A DNA stretch of 6,084 nucleotides, taken from positions 1-6,084 of the forward strand of contig WRLW01000099.1 of NCBI GenBank assembly GCA_009777435.1, in the 5' to 3' direction. A program made the position numbers and the translations under genes. This document shows, piece by piece, positions 1 to 5,596 of the stretch. Each line of letters starts with the position of its first letter. Position 1 is the stretch's first letter. The DNA is from Oscillospiraceae bacterium (GTDB lineage: Bacteria; Bacillota; Clostridia; Oscillospirales; UBA929). A model generated the notes under the pieces. It did no database searches. It was not told the origin of the DNA and was given only the letters and a program-made list of their open reading frames with translations.

Positions 1-473
1 GTTTTCTCCGTGGGGGTCAGGCTTATACAGCGCCTGCCGGTGGCGAAGCTGTCGGGGAAAATGCTGTATATAACGGCGTCTTTTGCCCAGTCCGGCGGAC
101 TTGCAATATCGGCGCGGTGTATAAAGGGCATCTGAAAATAATCCGAGCGCGACGGCGATACCGTATCGAAAAACAAGTCGGCGTAATACAGCGTTTTCTC
201 ACGCCCGTCGTCCAGTTCAAAATAATAGCATACGCGGCTGTAAGGAGTATTGAATTCCACTTCCCACCAATCGAAGAGCAGGTCGCTGAACGCGATACGC
301 ATTTCAACGGGCGCAAACATAACAACGTCGCCGCGGCAGGCGCGGTCGCCGTAATGCAGTGTGCATGACGATAAATCGCCCTTCGGGGCGCGCAAGCGTA
401 GCAGTACCCGCGTCTCACCGACAGGATGGGCGTATTCCGACATCGGTATGTGCAGAATTGCCTCTTTCCTCAC
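1..473 (-). CDS. GH13 alpha-amylase-family enzyme, neopullulanase/cyclomaltodextrinase type (N-terminal part only)
   Basis: Cytoplasmic glycoside hydrolase expected to cleave maltodextrins, cyclodextrins or pullulan. Only 157 codons are present; the rest lies beyond the left edge. Residues 1 to about 118 look like the N-terminal beta-sandwich (CBM34-like) domain of this group: the opening EAILHIP..EYAHPVGET...LRLRAPKGD follows the usual 'EAIyHrP...yay...lhlRLRtkkgD' pattern. The catalytic barrel starts near residue 119, with FIHRADIASPPDWAKDAVIY followed by SIFPDSFATG. The usual form is YQIFPDRFxNG, so Gln and Arg are replaced by Ser here; catalytic Asp/Glu residues lie outside the window. 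No signal peptide is visible. The GTG at 473 is chosen because homology to the family begins at residue 4, and AAAGGA lies 8 nt upstream; a start at the ATG at 443 would cut off the conserved EAILHIP. The gene is transcribed away from alr. The GH13 assignment is firm, the exact substrate is not. Confidence 0.88.
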   Translation of the reverse strand, partial: MRKEAILHIPMSEYAHPVGETRVLLRLRAPKGDLSSCTLHYGDRACRGDVVMFAPVEMRIAFSDLLFDWWEVEFNTPYSRVCYYFELDDGREKTLYYADLFFDTVSPSRSDYFQMPFIHRADIASPPDWAKDAVIYSIFPDSFATGRRCISLTPTEK

Positions 474-481
474 AAAATCAG

Positions 482-487
482 TCCTTT
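482..487 (-). promoter_or_regulatory. ribosome binding site of the GH13 gene (decides GTG start)
   Basis: AAAGGA on the minus strand, 8 nt before the GTG at 473. This spacing, plus family homology starting at codon 4, supports GTG 473 over the in-frame ATG at 443. A second purine-rich stretch (GAGGAAAGAGG, within the first codons) lies about 17 nt before ATG 443, too far to be a good site. Confidence 0.7.
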
Positions 488-493
488 GAACCC

Positions 494-523
494 ATAATAC
501 CCTTATGCCATGCCCGTTGTCAA
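494..523 (-). promoter_or_regulatory. sigma-A-type promoter of the GH13 gene
   Basis: On the minus strand, a perfect -35 box TTGACA (518-523) and a -10 box TATTAT (494-499, one mismatch to TATAAT) are separated by 18 bp. Transcription should start near 486-489, leaving a leader of only about 14 nt. The Shine-Dalgarno sequence would then sit at the very 5' end of the mRNA. No operator-like inverted repeat was obvious next to it. Confidence 0.8.
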
Positions 524-605
524 GACAAGACGCGGACGACTATATGGCCCGCGCCGTGTTTCACCGGATTTGAGGGCCGCCGGACACTCCCTTGCCAACA
601 TGCTC

Positions 606-634
606 TTGTATATGCCGCCGTTAACTGTTATAAT
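606..634 (+). promoter_or_regulatory. promoter of alr
   Basis: A perfect -10 box TATAAT (629-634) is preceded at 17 bp by a weak -35 box TTGTAT (606-611, three of six consensus positions). The start of transcription is expected near 641, giving a leader of about 29 nt. This places the in-frame GTG at 637 upstream of the transcript and supports ATG 670 as the alr start. Confidence 0.65.
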
Positions 635-654
635 CAGTGGCGTCAATCTTTATT

Positions 655-662
655 GGAAGTGA
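655..662 (+). promoter_or_regulatory. ribosome binding site of alr
   Basis: GGAAGTGA resembles the AGGAGGTGA consensus and ends 7 nt before ATG 670. It fixes the start at 670 rather than the upstream in-frame GTG at 637. Confidence 0.7.
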
Positions 663-669
663 CGTCGGT

Positions 670-1845
670 ATGAAGCGTTATAACGAGCATGGGCACCGTG
701 TTTGGGCTGAGGTAGATCTTGACGATATAGTATTTAATTACAGGCAGGCCGCGGCGCGCGCTGATAACCGCCCGGTATGCTGTGTGATCAAGGCCAACGC
801 CTATGGGCATGGCGCGGTTCCGGTGGCGCGCGCCTTAGCCGGCGCGGGGGCGGAGTGCTTCGCTGTTTTTACGCCGGAGGAGGCCCTGCAGATATGTGAG
901 TGCGGCGGGGATGTGCTTATGATGGGCGTTATGTGCCCGGCGGCCGCAACCGCTATGGCGGACACGCTTGCCCAAAACGGCGTGATACTCACGGTCGGCG
1001 ACCTGCGTACGGCCGAAACCTACGCCAAAGCGCTCAAGCGCCGTGCCAGAATATGTATAGAGCTGGATACCGGCATGATAAGGACGGGGCTGCCCGTCGG
1101 CGGCATGGAGCGGGTAAACAGGGCCGTTGACGGGATAATGGCTATAGCGGCCATGCCCAAATTTGAGGTCGAAGGCGTGATTACGCATTTTTCAGCCCCC
1201 GAGGATTCGGCGGAGAAGGACTTTACCGACCGTCAGGAATCGCTGTTTAACGAAGTGTGCCGTGAGCTTGAGAACAGAGGTCTGAACGTAAAACGCCGCC
1301 ACTGCTCAAGCAGCGCGGCGGTCTTAACGCGCGTTGACGCGATAGCCAATATGGTGAGACCCGGTATCATGCTGTGCGGCTATGGCGCGGGGATTGAGCT
1401 GCGCCCGGCGATGTCGCTGCGCGCGCGAATCATACAGGTGCAGCGCATAAAAAAAGGCGTCAGCGTCGGATACGGAAGAAGCTGGCGCGCGCCGAGGGAC
1501 TCTGTTATAGCTACTGTGTCGGCGGGTTACGCGGACGGGCTGCACCGCGTTATGTCGGGTAAAATACACATGCTGGTCAGGGGCCTCAAGGCGGCGCAGG
1601 TGGGGCGCGTCTGCATGGACATGTGTATGCTGGATGTGACGGACATCGCCGGCGCTGAGGCGGGCGATACTGCCACCATCATAGGCGCCGACGGTGAGTT
1701 CAGGATAACGGCGGACGACTTGGCCGAAGCGGCCCATACCATACCTTATGAAATATTGTGCGCCGTCGGCCCGCGTGTTCCGAGGCTGTATATCAAGGAC
1801 GGCGTGCTGACCGATACCATCGCCGGATACAATACATATCTATAA
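670..1845 (+). CDS. alr: alanine racemase (PLP-dependent)
   Basis: Interconverts L- and D-alanine in the cytoplasm, supplying D-Ala for peptidoglycan. The 391 residues match the usual family length. The N-terminal PLP barrel carries the PLP-binding lysine in VIKANAYGHG (Lys41). Other family landmarks are LDTGMIRTG (Arg138), THFSAPE (His173), the phosphate-binding NMVRPGIMLCGYG (Arg220), the second catalytic base in SVGYGRSW (Tyr268), SAGYADG, GRVCMDM and IPYEILCAVGPRVPR near the end. The common MDQ after GRVC is MDM here. All catalytic residues appear intact, so the enzyme should be active. It has its own promoter, is divergent from the GH13 gene and converges on the 1859-2248 gene with only 13 bp between stop codons. 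Whether it is the biosynthetic or a second, catabolic racemase cannot be decided from one locus; absence of a catabolic partner favours the biosynthetic role. Confidence 0.96.
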   Translation: MKRYNEHGHRVWAEVDLDDIVFNYRQAAARADNRPVCCVIKANAYGHGAVPVARALAGAGAECFAVFTPEEALQICECGGDVLMMGVMCPAAATAMADTLAQNGVILTVGDLRTAETYAKALKRRARICIELDTGMIRTGLPVGGMERVNRAVDGIMAIAAMPKFEVEGVITHFSAPEDSAEKDFTDRQESLFNEVCRELENRGLNVKRRHCSSSAAVLTRVDAIANMVRPGIMLCGYGAGIELRPAMSLRARIIQVQRIKKGVSVGYGRSWRAPRDSVIATVSAGYADGLHRVMSGKIHMLVRGLKAAQVGRVCMDMCMLDVTDIAGAEAGDTATIIGADGEFRITADDLAEAAHTIPYEILCAVGPRVPRLYIKDGVLTDTIAGYNTYL

Positions 1846-1858
1846 GCGGCGGGAATAT

Positions 1859-2248
1859 TTATTGAGATTCCTCGCGGGCGGATCTTATGTGTTCGGCCAT
1901 TATGTTCATGCCGGCGTAGAAAACCGTCAGGCCGTCGGTCAGCGACGGTACGTCGCACGCGTGTACGGCGTGGGTCAAGTCGGTAAGCATTGAGGCTGTA
2001 TGTAACATGCCCAAGGCAATAAACTTGTGCTGAAGCTCTCTTACCTCTCTCAGGAATTCCTCGCGCATGTCGTCGCTGTATATAACAAAAGACGGCGTGT
2101 ACGCGCGCAGGTAAACGTGGGCGTCCCGCTCGAAAGCCGTCAATTCTCTGAAGTACGCCGAATAGCAGGAAAAATAGCTGACGGCGGACTCGGTGTTGAG
2201 ACCGTCTATGGCCGCCAGACGCGCCATATCGAATTGTATCTCGCTCAT
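1859..2248 (-). CDS. small Hpt-domain-like protein lacking the phospho-accepting histidine (tentative)
   Basis: A 129-residue soluble, mostly helical protein with no signal peptide or membrane segment. The pattern suggests a histidine phosphotransfer (Hpt) four-helix bundle: an N-terminal 'IDGLN..SAVSYF...YFREL' helix pair resembling the usual 'GL...F.gd.e.Y.elL..F', then VRELQHKFIALGMLHTASMLTDL (residues 69-91) in the place of 'vHaLKstsrtIGA.eLselA', then a C-terminal helix pair. In this hand alignment Arg70 occupies the position of the phosphorylated His and Gln73 that of the Lys in HxLK. If correct, it cannot relay phosphate and may act as a binding or inhibitory partner. His74 is four residues away and probably not equivalent. 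The start at 2248 is supported by GGAAGG about 10 nt upstream. The real-gene call is fairly sure; an overlapping minus-strand frame (1746-2258) reads as low-complexity Arg-rich sequence and is a shadow. The Hpt assignment is by pattern only. Confidence 0.6.
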   Translation of the reverse strand: MSEIQFDMARLAAIDGLNTESAVSYFSCYSAYFRELTAFERDAHVYLRAYTPSFVIYSDDMREEFLREVRELQHKFIALGMLHTASMLTDLTHAVHACDVPSLTDGLTVFYAGMNIMAEHIRSAREESQ

Positions 2249-2264
2249 AGAATATCAACCTTCC

Positions 2265-2300
2265 GAACGCTTAACCGGCATACGGTCTTAGGGCGCGTTC
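2265..2300 (-). other. imperfect hairpin in the 5' leader of the Hpt-like gene
   Basis: Outer arms GAACGC (2265-2270) and GCGTTC (2295-2300) are complementary, and inside them ACCG (2274-2277) pairs with CGGT (2283-2286) around a 5-nt loop. The stem abuts the GGAAGG ribosome-binding sequence at about 2260-2265 on the minus strand, so folding could affect translation. The stems are short and no known riboswitch pattern was recognised; this could be chance. Confidence 0.3.
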
Positions 2301-2348
2301 CAATCTCTGTTATATCCGGTCGCGGCCGCTACTTTATACATCGTATAT

Positions 2349-2375
2349 ATTATATTATGCCAGATGATAAATCAA
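2349..2375 (-). promoter_or_regulatory. possible promoter of the Hpt-like gene
   Basis: On the minus strand TTGATT (2370-2375) and TATAAT (2349-2354) are separated by 15 bp, two less than optimal. The -10 lies in an AT-rich run where several TATA-like boxes are possible. If used, it gives a leader of roughly 95 nt containing the imperfect hairpin at 2265-2300. Confidence 0.4.
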
Positions 2376-2450
2376 GCCCTGTGCCGGCTAAAATATATAT
2401 GTAAAATTTGTATGCGGGGCCCGCCGGGAGTTTGAGACGGGAAAACGTAC

Positions 2451-2464
2451 CGGCGGTAACGCCG
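2451..2464 (+). other. small GC hairpin with GUAA (GNRA-type) tetraloop
   Basis: CGGCG (2451-2455) and CGCCG (2460-2464) are perfectly complementary around GTAA, a GNRA-type loop. The left arm also competes with a second inverted repeat, CCGCCGG (2421-2427) against CCGGCGG (2450-2456). No T-run follows, so it is not a typical intrinsic terminator. It lies upstream of the rlmB promoter and so is not part of the rlmB mRNA if that promoter is used. Function unknown. Confidence 0.35.
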
Positions 2465-2500
2465 AGTATTTTGGAAAACACAAAAATCTTGAAAAAAGGG

Positions 2501-2529
2501 TTTTCTTGTCATGCGCGCTGTGATATAAT
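2501..2529 (+). promoter_or_regulatory. extended -10 promoter of the rlmB operon
   Basis: TGATATAAT (2521-2529) is a perfect -10 box with the TGn extension. The -35 position at 17 bp spacing is TTTTCT (2501-2506), a poor match, which the TGn motif can compensate for. A TTGTCA (2506-2511) looks like a -35 box but sits only 12 bp away, too close. Transcription should begin near 2536, about 29 nt before the rlmB ATG. Confidence 0.65.
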
Positions 2530-2564
2530 ACCATGAACACTATAGCTGAAAGTGTGTAGACTCT

Positions 2565-3344
2565 ATGTCCGAAAAACTAAGCATATCCCAACAACCCGCG
2601 GAACGCCAGTGTATAGAGGGACGGCACGCCGTCAGACACGCGCTGGATGAGGGAAGGCCGCTGTATAAGCTGTATTTGCTGAACGGCGGGGACGGGTTGG
2701 GTGTTTTCAGGCGTTTGGCGCGCGAGCGCGGGGTGCCGGTTCATGAGTGCGACAGGGTGCGGATGGACGCCCTGAGCCGCGAGGCGAACGGCGGCGGTTT
2801 AGGCGTTCATCAGGGTGTAATCGCGGTTGCGGCGGCTCATTCTTACGCGGAGCCTGACGATATCTGGGACAGGGCCGAGGCCGACGGGCGGCCGCCGCTG
2901 GTGGTGGTGTGCGACGGCATTGAGGATCCCCGCAATCTCGGCGCGCTGATACGCACGGCGGAAGCGGCGGGCGCGCACGGGGTAGTGGTGCGTGAACGGC
3001 GCGGCGCGGGCCTGACGGCCGCGTGCGTCAAGGCGGCGGCCGGCGCGCTTGAGTATCTGCCGGTTGCGCGCGTACCGGGTATACCGGCATTTCTTGAGTC
3101 GTGCAAACGGCGCGGCGTTTGGGTATATGGCGCGGACACAGGCGAGGGTGCGCGCCCTATGCGGGATGTTGATTTCTCAGGCGGGGTTGTGCTTGTGCTG
3201 GGCGGCGAGGGCCAGGGGCTTGGAAGGCTGACGCGCGAGCGCTGCGATATGCTGGTGAGTATTCCCATGTACGGGAAAACGCCCTCACTGAACGTATCCG
3301 CCGCCGCCGCCGTGCTGTTATTTGAGATAGCCCGGCATTTCTAA
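2565..3344 (+). CDS. rlmB: 23S rRNA (guanosine-2'-O-)-methyltransferase, TrmH/SpoU family
   Basis: Transfers a methyl group from S-adenosylmethionine to a ribose 2'-OH of ribosomal RNA, in the RlmB type at a conserved guanosine of 23S rRNA. The 259 residues fit the family. Residues about 16-90 form the L30e-like RNA-binding domain (IEGRHAVRHAL...). The SPOUT knot domain follows with all three motifs: DGIEDPRNLGALIRTAEAAG (117-136; Asn124, Arg130, Glu133), VLGGEGQGL (211-219), and IPMYGKTPSLNVSAAAA (233-249; Asn243). The GKTPSLNVS form is of the Firmicute RlmB/YacO kind. Related TrmH-type enzymes acting on tRNA or other rRNA sites cannot be fully excluded. ATG 2565 is the only reasonable start, because an in-frame stop lies 16 nt upstream; its Shine-Dalgarno site is weak (GAAAGTG, 2548-2554). 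It is the first gene of a probable operon with the pseudo-ATPase gene (21 bp gap) and hom. Confidence 0.9.
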   Translation: MSEKLSISQQPAERQCIEGRHAVRHALDEGRPLYKLYLLNGGDGLGVFRRLARERGVPVHECDRVRMDALSREANGGGLGVHQGVIAVAAAHSYAEPDDIWDRAEADGRPPLVVVCDGIEDPRNLGALIRTAEAAGAHGVVVRERRGAGLTAACVKAAAGALEYLPVARVPGIPAFLESCKRRGVWVYGADTGEGARPMRDVDFSGGVVLVLGGEGQGLGRLTRERCDMLVSIPMYGKTPSLNVSAAAAVLLFEIARHF

Positions 3345-3365
3345 ATGTATTAAGGTGGTGTTTGT

Positions 3366-5567
3366 GTGCGCCCGGAAGATGAAAACTTTATGACAGGCGA
3401 CGATCCGTCCGGCGGCGAGCAAACTTTTTCGCTGGAGGAGATATTATCTGAACACAGATACGACAATACCATAAAGGGCCGCCGTGAAAAATCCGAGGCC
3501 CAGAGTGACGATGGCTCCGAGCAGGAGCTGGAAAGCATACTGTCAATGGCGCGCACGCGCGGCGGCGAGGAAGAGCCGGCCAGCCGGCGCGGGCTGCTGA
3601 TGCAACTGTCAATGGCGCGTACGCGCGGCGGCGAGGAGCTTAAACAGGCCGAGGAGCCGCCTGACGGCAGAGAGCGAAGGGAGACAGGGGTATTCGCGTC
3701 CTCTGAGTTTGACTTCTCCAACAACGAGGAGTTCCAGCGCATGTTCGCCCCGTCTACGGACTATTTGGGCGAGCCTCCCGAGCCTGAGACGGATGTTTAC
3801 GTCCCCCCGGAACCGGAGGAAATCAAGCCGCTGCTCAACCGCATCAACGACAGGGCGCACCGGCTCAGGGAGCCTGTGCGGGATATGCCGCCGGCCGAAG
3901 CGGCGAAAAAGCTGGAGCCTTATGTCAGGTCGCTTACACTGCGCGCGTTTGCCGCGCTGGCCCTGAATATCCCGATGCTGTATATCTCTCTTTCCCACCG
4001 GATAGGCTTGCCCATGCCCGAAGCCGTCAGTTTCCTGTTCCGCCCGTACATATATGTGTTTGTGGTGATGACCCTGCAGCTGCTGACCATGTTCTGCGGG
4101 CTGGATGTGCTGGCGCGCGGCGCGATAGATTTGTTTCATCTGCGTCCCTCGGCCGAGACCGGCGTGGTCGCGGCCTGCTTTTCGAGCATAGTCCATGTGT
4201 TCAGCATATTGCTGTACGGCCCGTCGTGGCACGCGTATTTGCCGTATTGCGTCGTTTCGTCGCTTCTGGTGATGATGTCGATATGGGGCGCGCGGCTACG
4301 CTGCGGCGCGCGGCTGCGCACCTATATGGTGGCCAAGAACGCGGAGGTCACCCAAAGCGTTACCATGGAGGATCGCATCTGGGAGGACGTAGCCGGCGTT
4401 ACCAAGCGTGAGGCGGCGCCCGAGGGCTTTGTCCCGCAGACCGAAAGCCCGGATAATGTACAGAGGTTTTTCAACTTCTTTATACCGTTCGCGCTGGTAG
4501 CCTCGGTTGTGCTTGCGTTTCTGGCGTCGTTCGGCGCGGGGCGCGGCAGGGATTTTTGGTGGGCATGGTCGGCAATACTATCATCTGTGACCCCCGCCGC
4601 TTCGTTTATAGCTTTTGTGCTTCCTTTTAACTTCGTATCGAAGCGCGTGGCTCAGGCGGGCGTCGCGCTGGCGGGCTGGTCGGCCGCGAGGCATATGTCA
4701 AAGGCAAACGTCGCCGTCCTGACCGACAATGATATCTTTCCGGGTGATACGGTATCGCTGAACGGCATAAAGGTTATAGGCACCCACGCGTATGACAAGG
4801 CGCTGTCCTACACGACGAGCGTCGTACACGCGTCAGGCTCGGGGCTTGCCAAGCCGTTTGTCGCGTTTTTCAAGGGAGATACGAGCCATTTTAAGCGCAT
4901 CACCGACTTCCAGCATTACGAGGGCGGCGGTATGGGCGCCTATATAGGCTCGGATCGCGTTTTGGTAGGCTCGTATAATTTTATGGTCAGCATGAGCGTG
5001 TCGGTGCCGTCAGACCTCAAAACCAAACACGCGGTATATACTGCCATCAACATGGAGCTTGTGGCTGTTTTCGCGATGATCTACACGCCGCTTGCGGAGG
5101 TGCGCGGCGCCATACACCAGCTATCACGCAACAAGGTGCAGCCTATGTTTGCCGTGAGGGATTTCAATCTGACCGCGCTGCTTGTAAAAGAGAAATTCAA
5201 GCTGTCGGACGACCAGATCGACTATCCTGTTATTGAGGAGCGCCTGACGCTCAGCGACCCGACGCGCAAGGTATACGCGAAGCCTGTGGCTATCGCCGGC
5301 AGGGAAGGGCTGCCCGCCTATGCCGAAAGCATTGTAGGCTCGCTCGCGCTGGCGCGGACGTCCAGGCTGAATCTGCTGCTTTCGGCCATATGCGCGGCGG
5401 CCGGGCTGTTAGTGGTGTTTTATCTGATATACACCGGCGCGGTATCGTCGGCTACGGAGTTTTTCAACGACCACGCCGCCACCGTGTCGCCTGTCAATAT
5501 ACTGTTGTATCAGCTGCTATGGGCCTTGCCGGCGGCGATCGTTTCAAGCTGGGCCGCAAGGTATTGA
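3366..5567 (+). CDS. membrane protein: degenerate P1B-type ATPase-like pseudoenzyme with acidic N-terminal tail
   Basis: A 733-residue protein. Residues 1-185 are a charged, probably disordered cytosolic tail with an FSLEEILSEH motif (21-30) and two copies of LSMARTRGGEE. By eye there are eight hydrophobic segments, near 190-212, 226-250, 264-284, 290-308, 369-390, 400-422, 668-690 and 709-728. This 4+2+2 layout, with loops at about 309-368 and 423-667, is that of heavy-metal P1B ATPases. In the large loop, ANVAVLTDNDIFPGDTV (447-463) lies where 'dtvvfDKTGTLTeG' is expected, GGGMGAYIGSDRVLVGSYNFM (520-540) resembles the N-domain 'GkGv.g...g..vlvGn..fm', and VAVFAMIYTPLAEVRGAIHQL then VRDFN (566-601) resembles 'lGvialaD.lRpeak.ai..L...TGDN'. 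Only Asp454 of the phosphorylation motif may remain; CPC, TGDN and GDGxND are absent and the actuator loop is about 60 residues without TGES. It should not pump ions by ATP hydrolysis. GTG 3366 has AAGGTGGTG 5 nt upstream. Role unknown. Confidence 0.75.
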   Translation: MRPEDENFMTGDDPSGGEQTFSLEEILSEHRYDNTIKGRREKSEAQSDDGSEQELESILSMARTRGGEEEPASRRGLLMQLSMARTRGGEELKQAEEPPDGRERRETGVFASSEFDFSNNEEFQRMFAPSTDYLGEPPEPETDVYVPPEPEEIKPLLNRINDRAHRLREPVRDMPPAEAAKKLEPYVRSLTLRAFAALALNIPMLYISLSHRIGLPMPEAVSFLFRPYIYVFVVMTLQLLTMFCGLDVLARGAIDLFHLRPSAETGVVAACFSSIVHVFSILLYGPSWHAYLPYCVVSSLLVMMSIWGARLRCGARLRTYMVAKNAEVTQSVTMEDRIWEDVAGVTKREAAPEGFVPQTESPDNVQRFFNFFIPFALVASVVLAFLASFGAGRGRDFWWAWSAILSSVTPAASFIAFVLPFNFVSKRVAQAGVALAGWSAARHMSKANVAVLTDNDIFPGDTVSLNGIKVIGTHAYDKALSYTTSVVHASGSGLAKPFVAFFKGDTSHFKRITDFQHYEGGGMGAYIGSDRVLVGSYNFMVSMSVSVPSDLKTKHAVYTAINMELVAVFAMIYTPLAEVRGAIHQLSRNKVQPMFAVRDFNLTALLVKEKFKLSDDQIDYPVIEERLTLSDPTRKVYAKPVAIAGREGLPAYAESIVGSLALARTSRLNLLLSAICAAAGLLVVFYLIYTGAVSSATEFFNDHAATVSPVNILLYQLLWALPAAIVSSWAARY
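3539..3571 (+). repeat. 33-bp direct repeat, copy 1 (in-frame in the pseudo-ATPase tail)
   Basis: First copy of a 33-bp direct repeat starting ACTGTCAATGGCGCG. It differs from copy 2 (3605-3637) at one base (C at 3554, T at 3620). The copies are 66 bp apart, exactly 22 codons, so both encode LSMARTRGGEE in the same frame. Near identity at the DNA level points to a recent duplication or gene conversion. Confidence 0.9.
3605..3637 (+). repeat. 33-bp direct repeat, copy 2
   Basis: Second copy of the repeat at 3539-3571, with 32 of 33 bases identical. The only difference is silent (CGC to CGT, both Arg). The intervening segment codes for EPASRRGLLMQ. Confidence 0.9.
4287..4322 (+). repeat. 18-bp tandem repeat encoding GARLRC-GARLRT
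   Basis: Two adjacent 18-bp units (4287-4304 and 4305-4322) match at 15 of 18 positions. They encode a basic GARLR doublet directly after the fourth membrane segment of the pseudo-ATPase (residues 308-319). The cluster of arginines fits a cytosolic anchor by the positive-inside rule. Confidence 0.7.
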
Positions 5568-5588
5568 TTAAGCGTAATTTGAATATAT

Positions 5589-5596
5589 AAGGGGTG
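5589..5596 (+). promoter_or_regulatory. ribosome binding site upstream of hom, unusual placement
   Basis: AAGGGGTG is a good Shine-Dalgarno sequence, but the only usual start codon in the hom frame (GTG 5596) overlaps its last base. Normal 8-nt spacing would instead place the start at the ATC codon at 5605. See the finding on the hom start. Confidence 0.55.

Larger units (their letters stand above)
2249..2564. other. divergent intergenic region (316 bp), no gene seen
   Basis: This stretch separates the minus-strand Hpt-like gene from rlmB. It is more AT-rich than the genes around it, especially 2331-2410 and 2470-2530. It holds a candidate minus-strand promoter, an imperfect hairpin in that gene's leader, a GC-rich block with a small GUAA hairpin (2411-2464), and the extended -10 promoter of rlmB. 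Open frames crossing it have no family resemblance. A 8-codon ATG frame at 2533-2559 begins at or before the expected rlmB transcription start, so it is not counted as a leader peptide. Confidence 0.6.

Noticed and set aside
23..418. 131-residue minus-strand frame
   Set aside because: Low-similarity Arg/Ala/Thr-rich reading; a different minus-strand frame over the same bases gives a clear GH13 N-terminus.
637..669. GTG 637 as the alr start, adding 11 residues
   Set aside because: It lies at or before the predicted transcript start and has no ribosome site; ATG 670 has GGAAGTGA 7 nt upstream.
359..673. 104-residue plus-strand frame across the alr/GH13 divergent region
   Set aside because: It overlaps the GH13 5' end and both promoters, shows no family pattern and has no convincing ribosome site.
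1746..2258. 170-residue minus-strand frame overlapping the Hpt-like gene
   Set aside because: Arg-rich, runs into the alr coding end, and lacks helical pattern; the 129-residue frame has better composition and ribosome site.
2322..2329. GCGGCCGC palindrome as an operator
   Set aside because: A single 8-bp GC palindrome with no second copy or position relative to a promoter that would suggest a regulator site.
2533..2559. 8-codon ATG frame as a leader peptide before rlmB
   Set aside because: Its ATG is at or upstream of the predicted transcription start near 2536 and has no ribosome site.
2843..3268. 141-residue minus-strand frame opposite rlmB
   Set aside because: Ser/Pro/Arg/Thr-rich shadow of the GC-rich rlmB codons.
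3299..3313. CCG/GCC triplet run as a microsatellite
   Set aside because: It encodes the Ala stretch of RlmB motif 3, normal for this family with GC-rich codon use.
3609..4232. 207-residue minus-strand frame opposite the pseudo-ATPase gene
   Set aside because: Gln/Arg/His-rich composition typical of the antisense of GC-rich coding DNA; no start context or recognisable domain.
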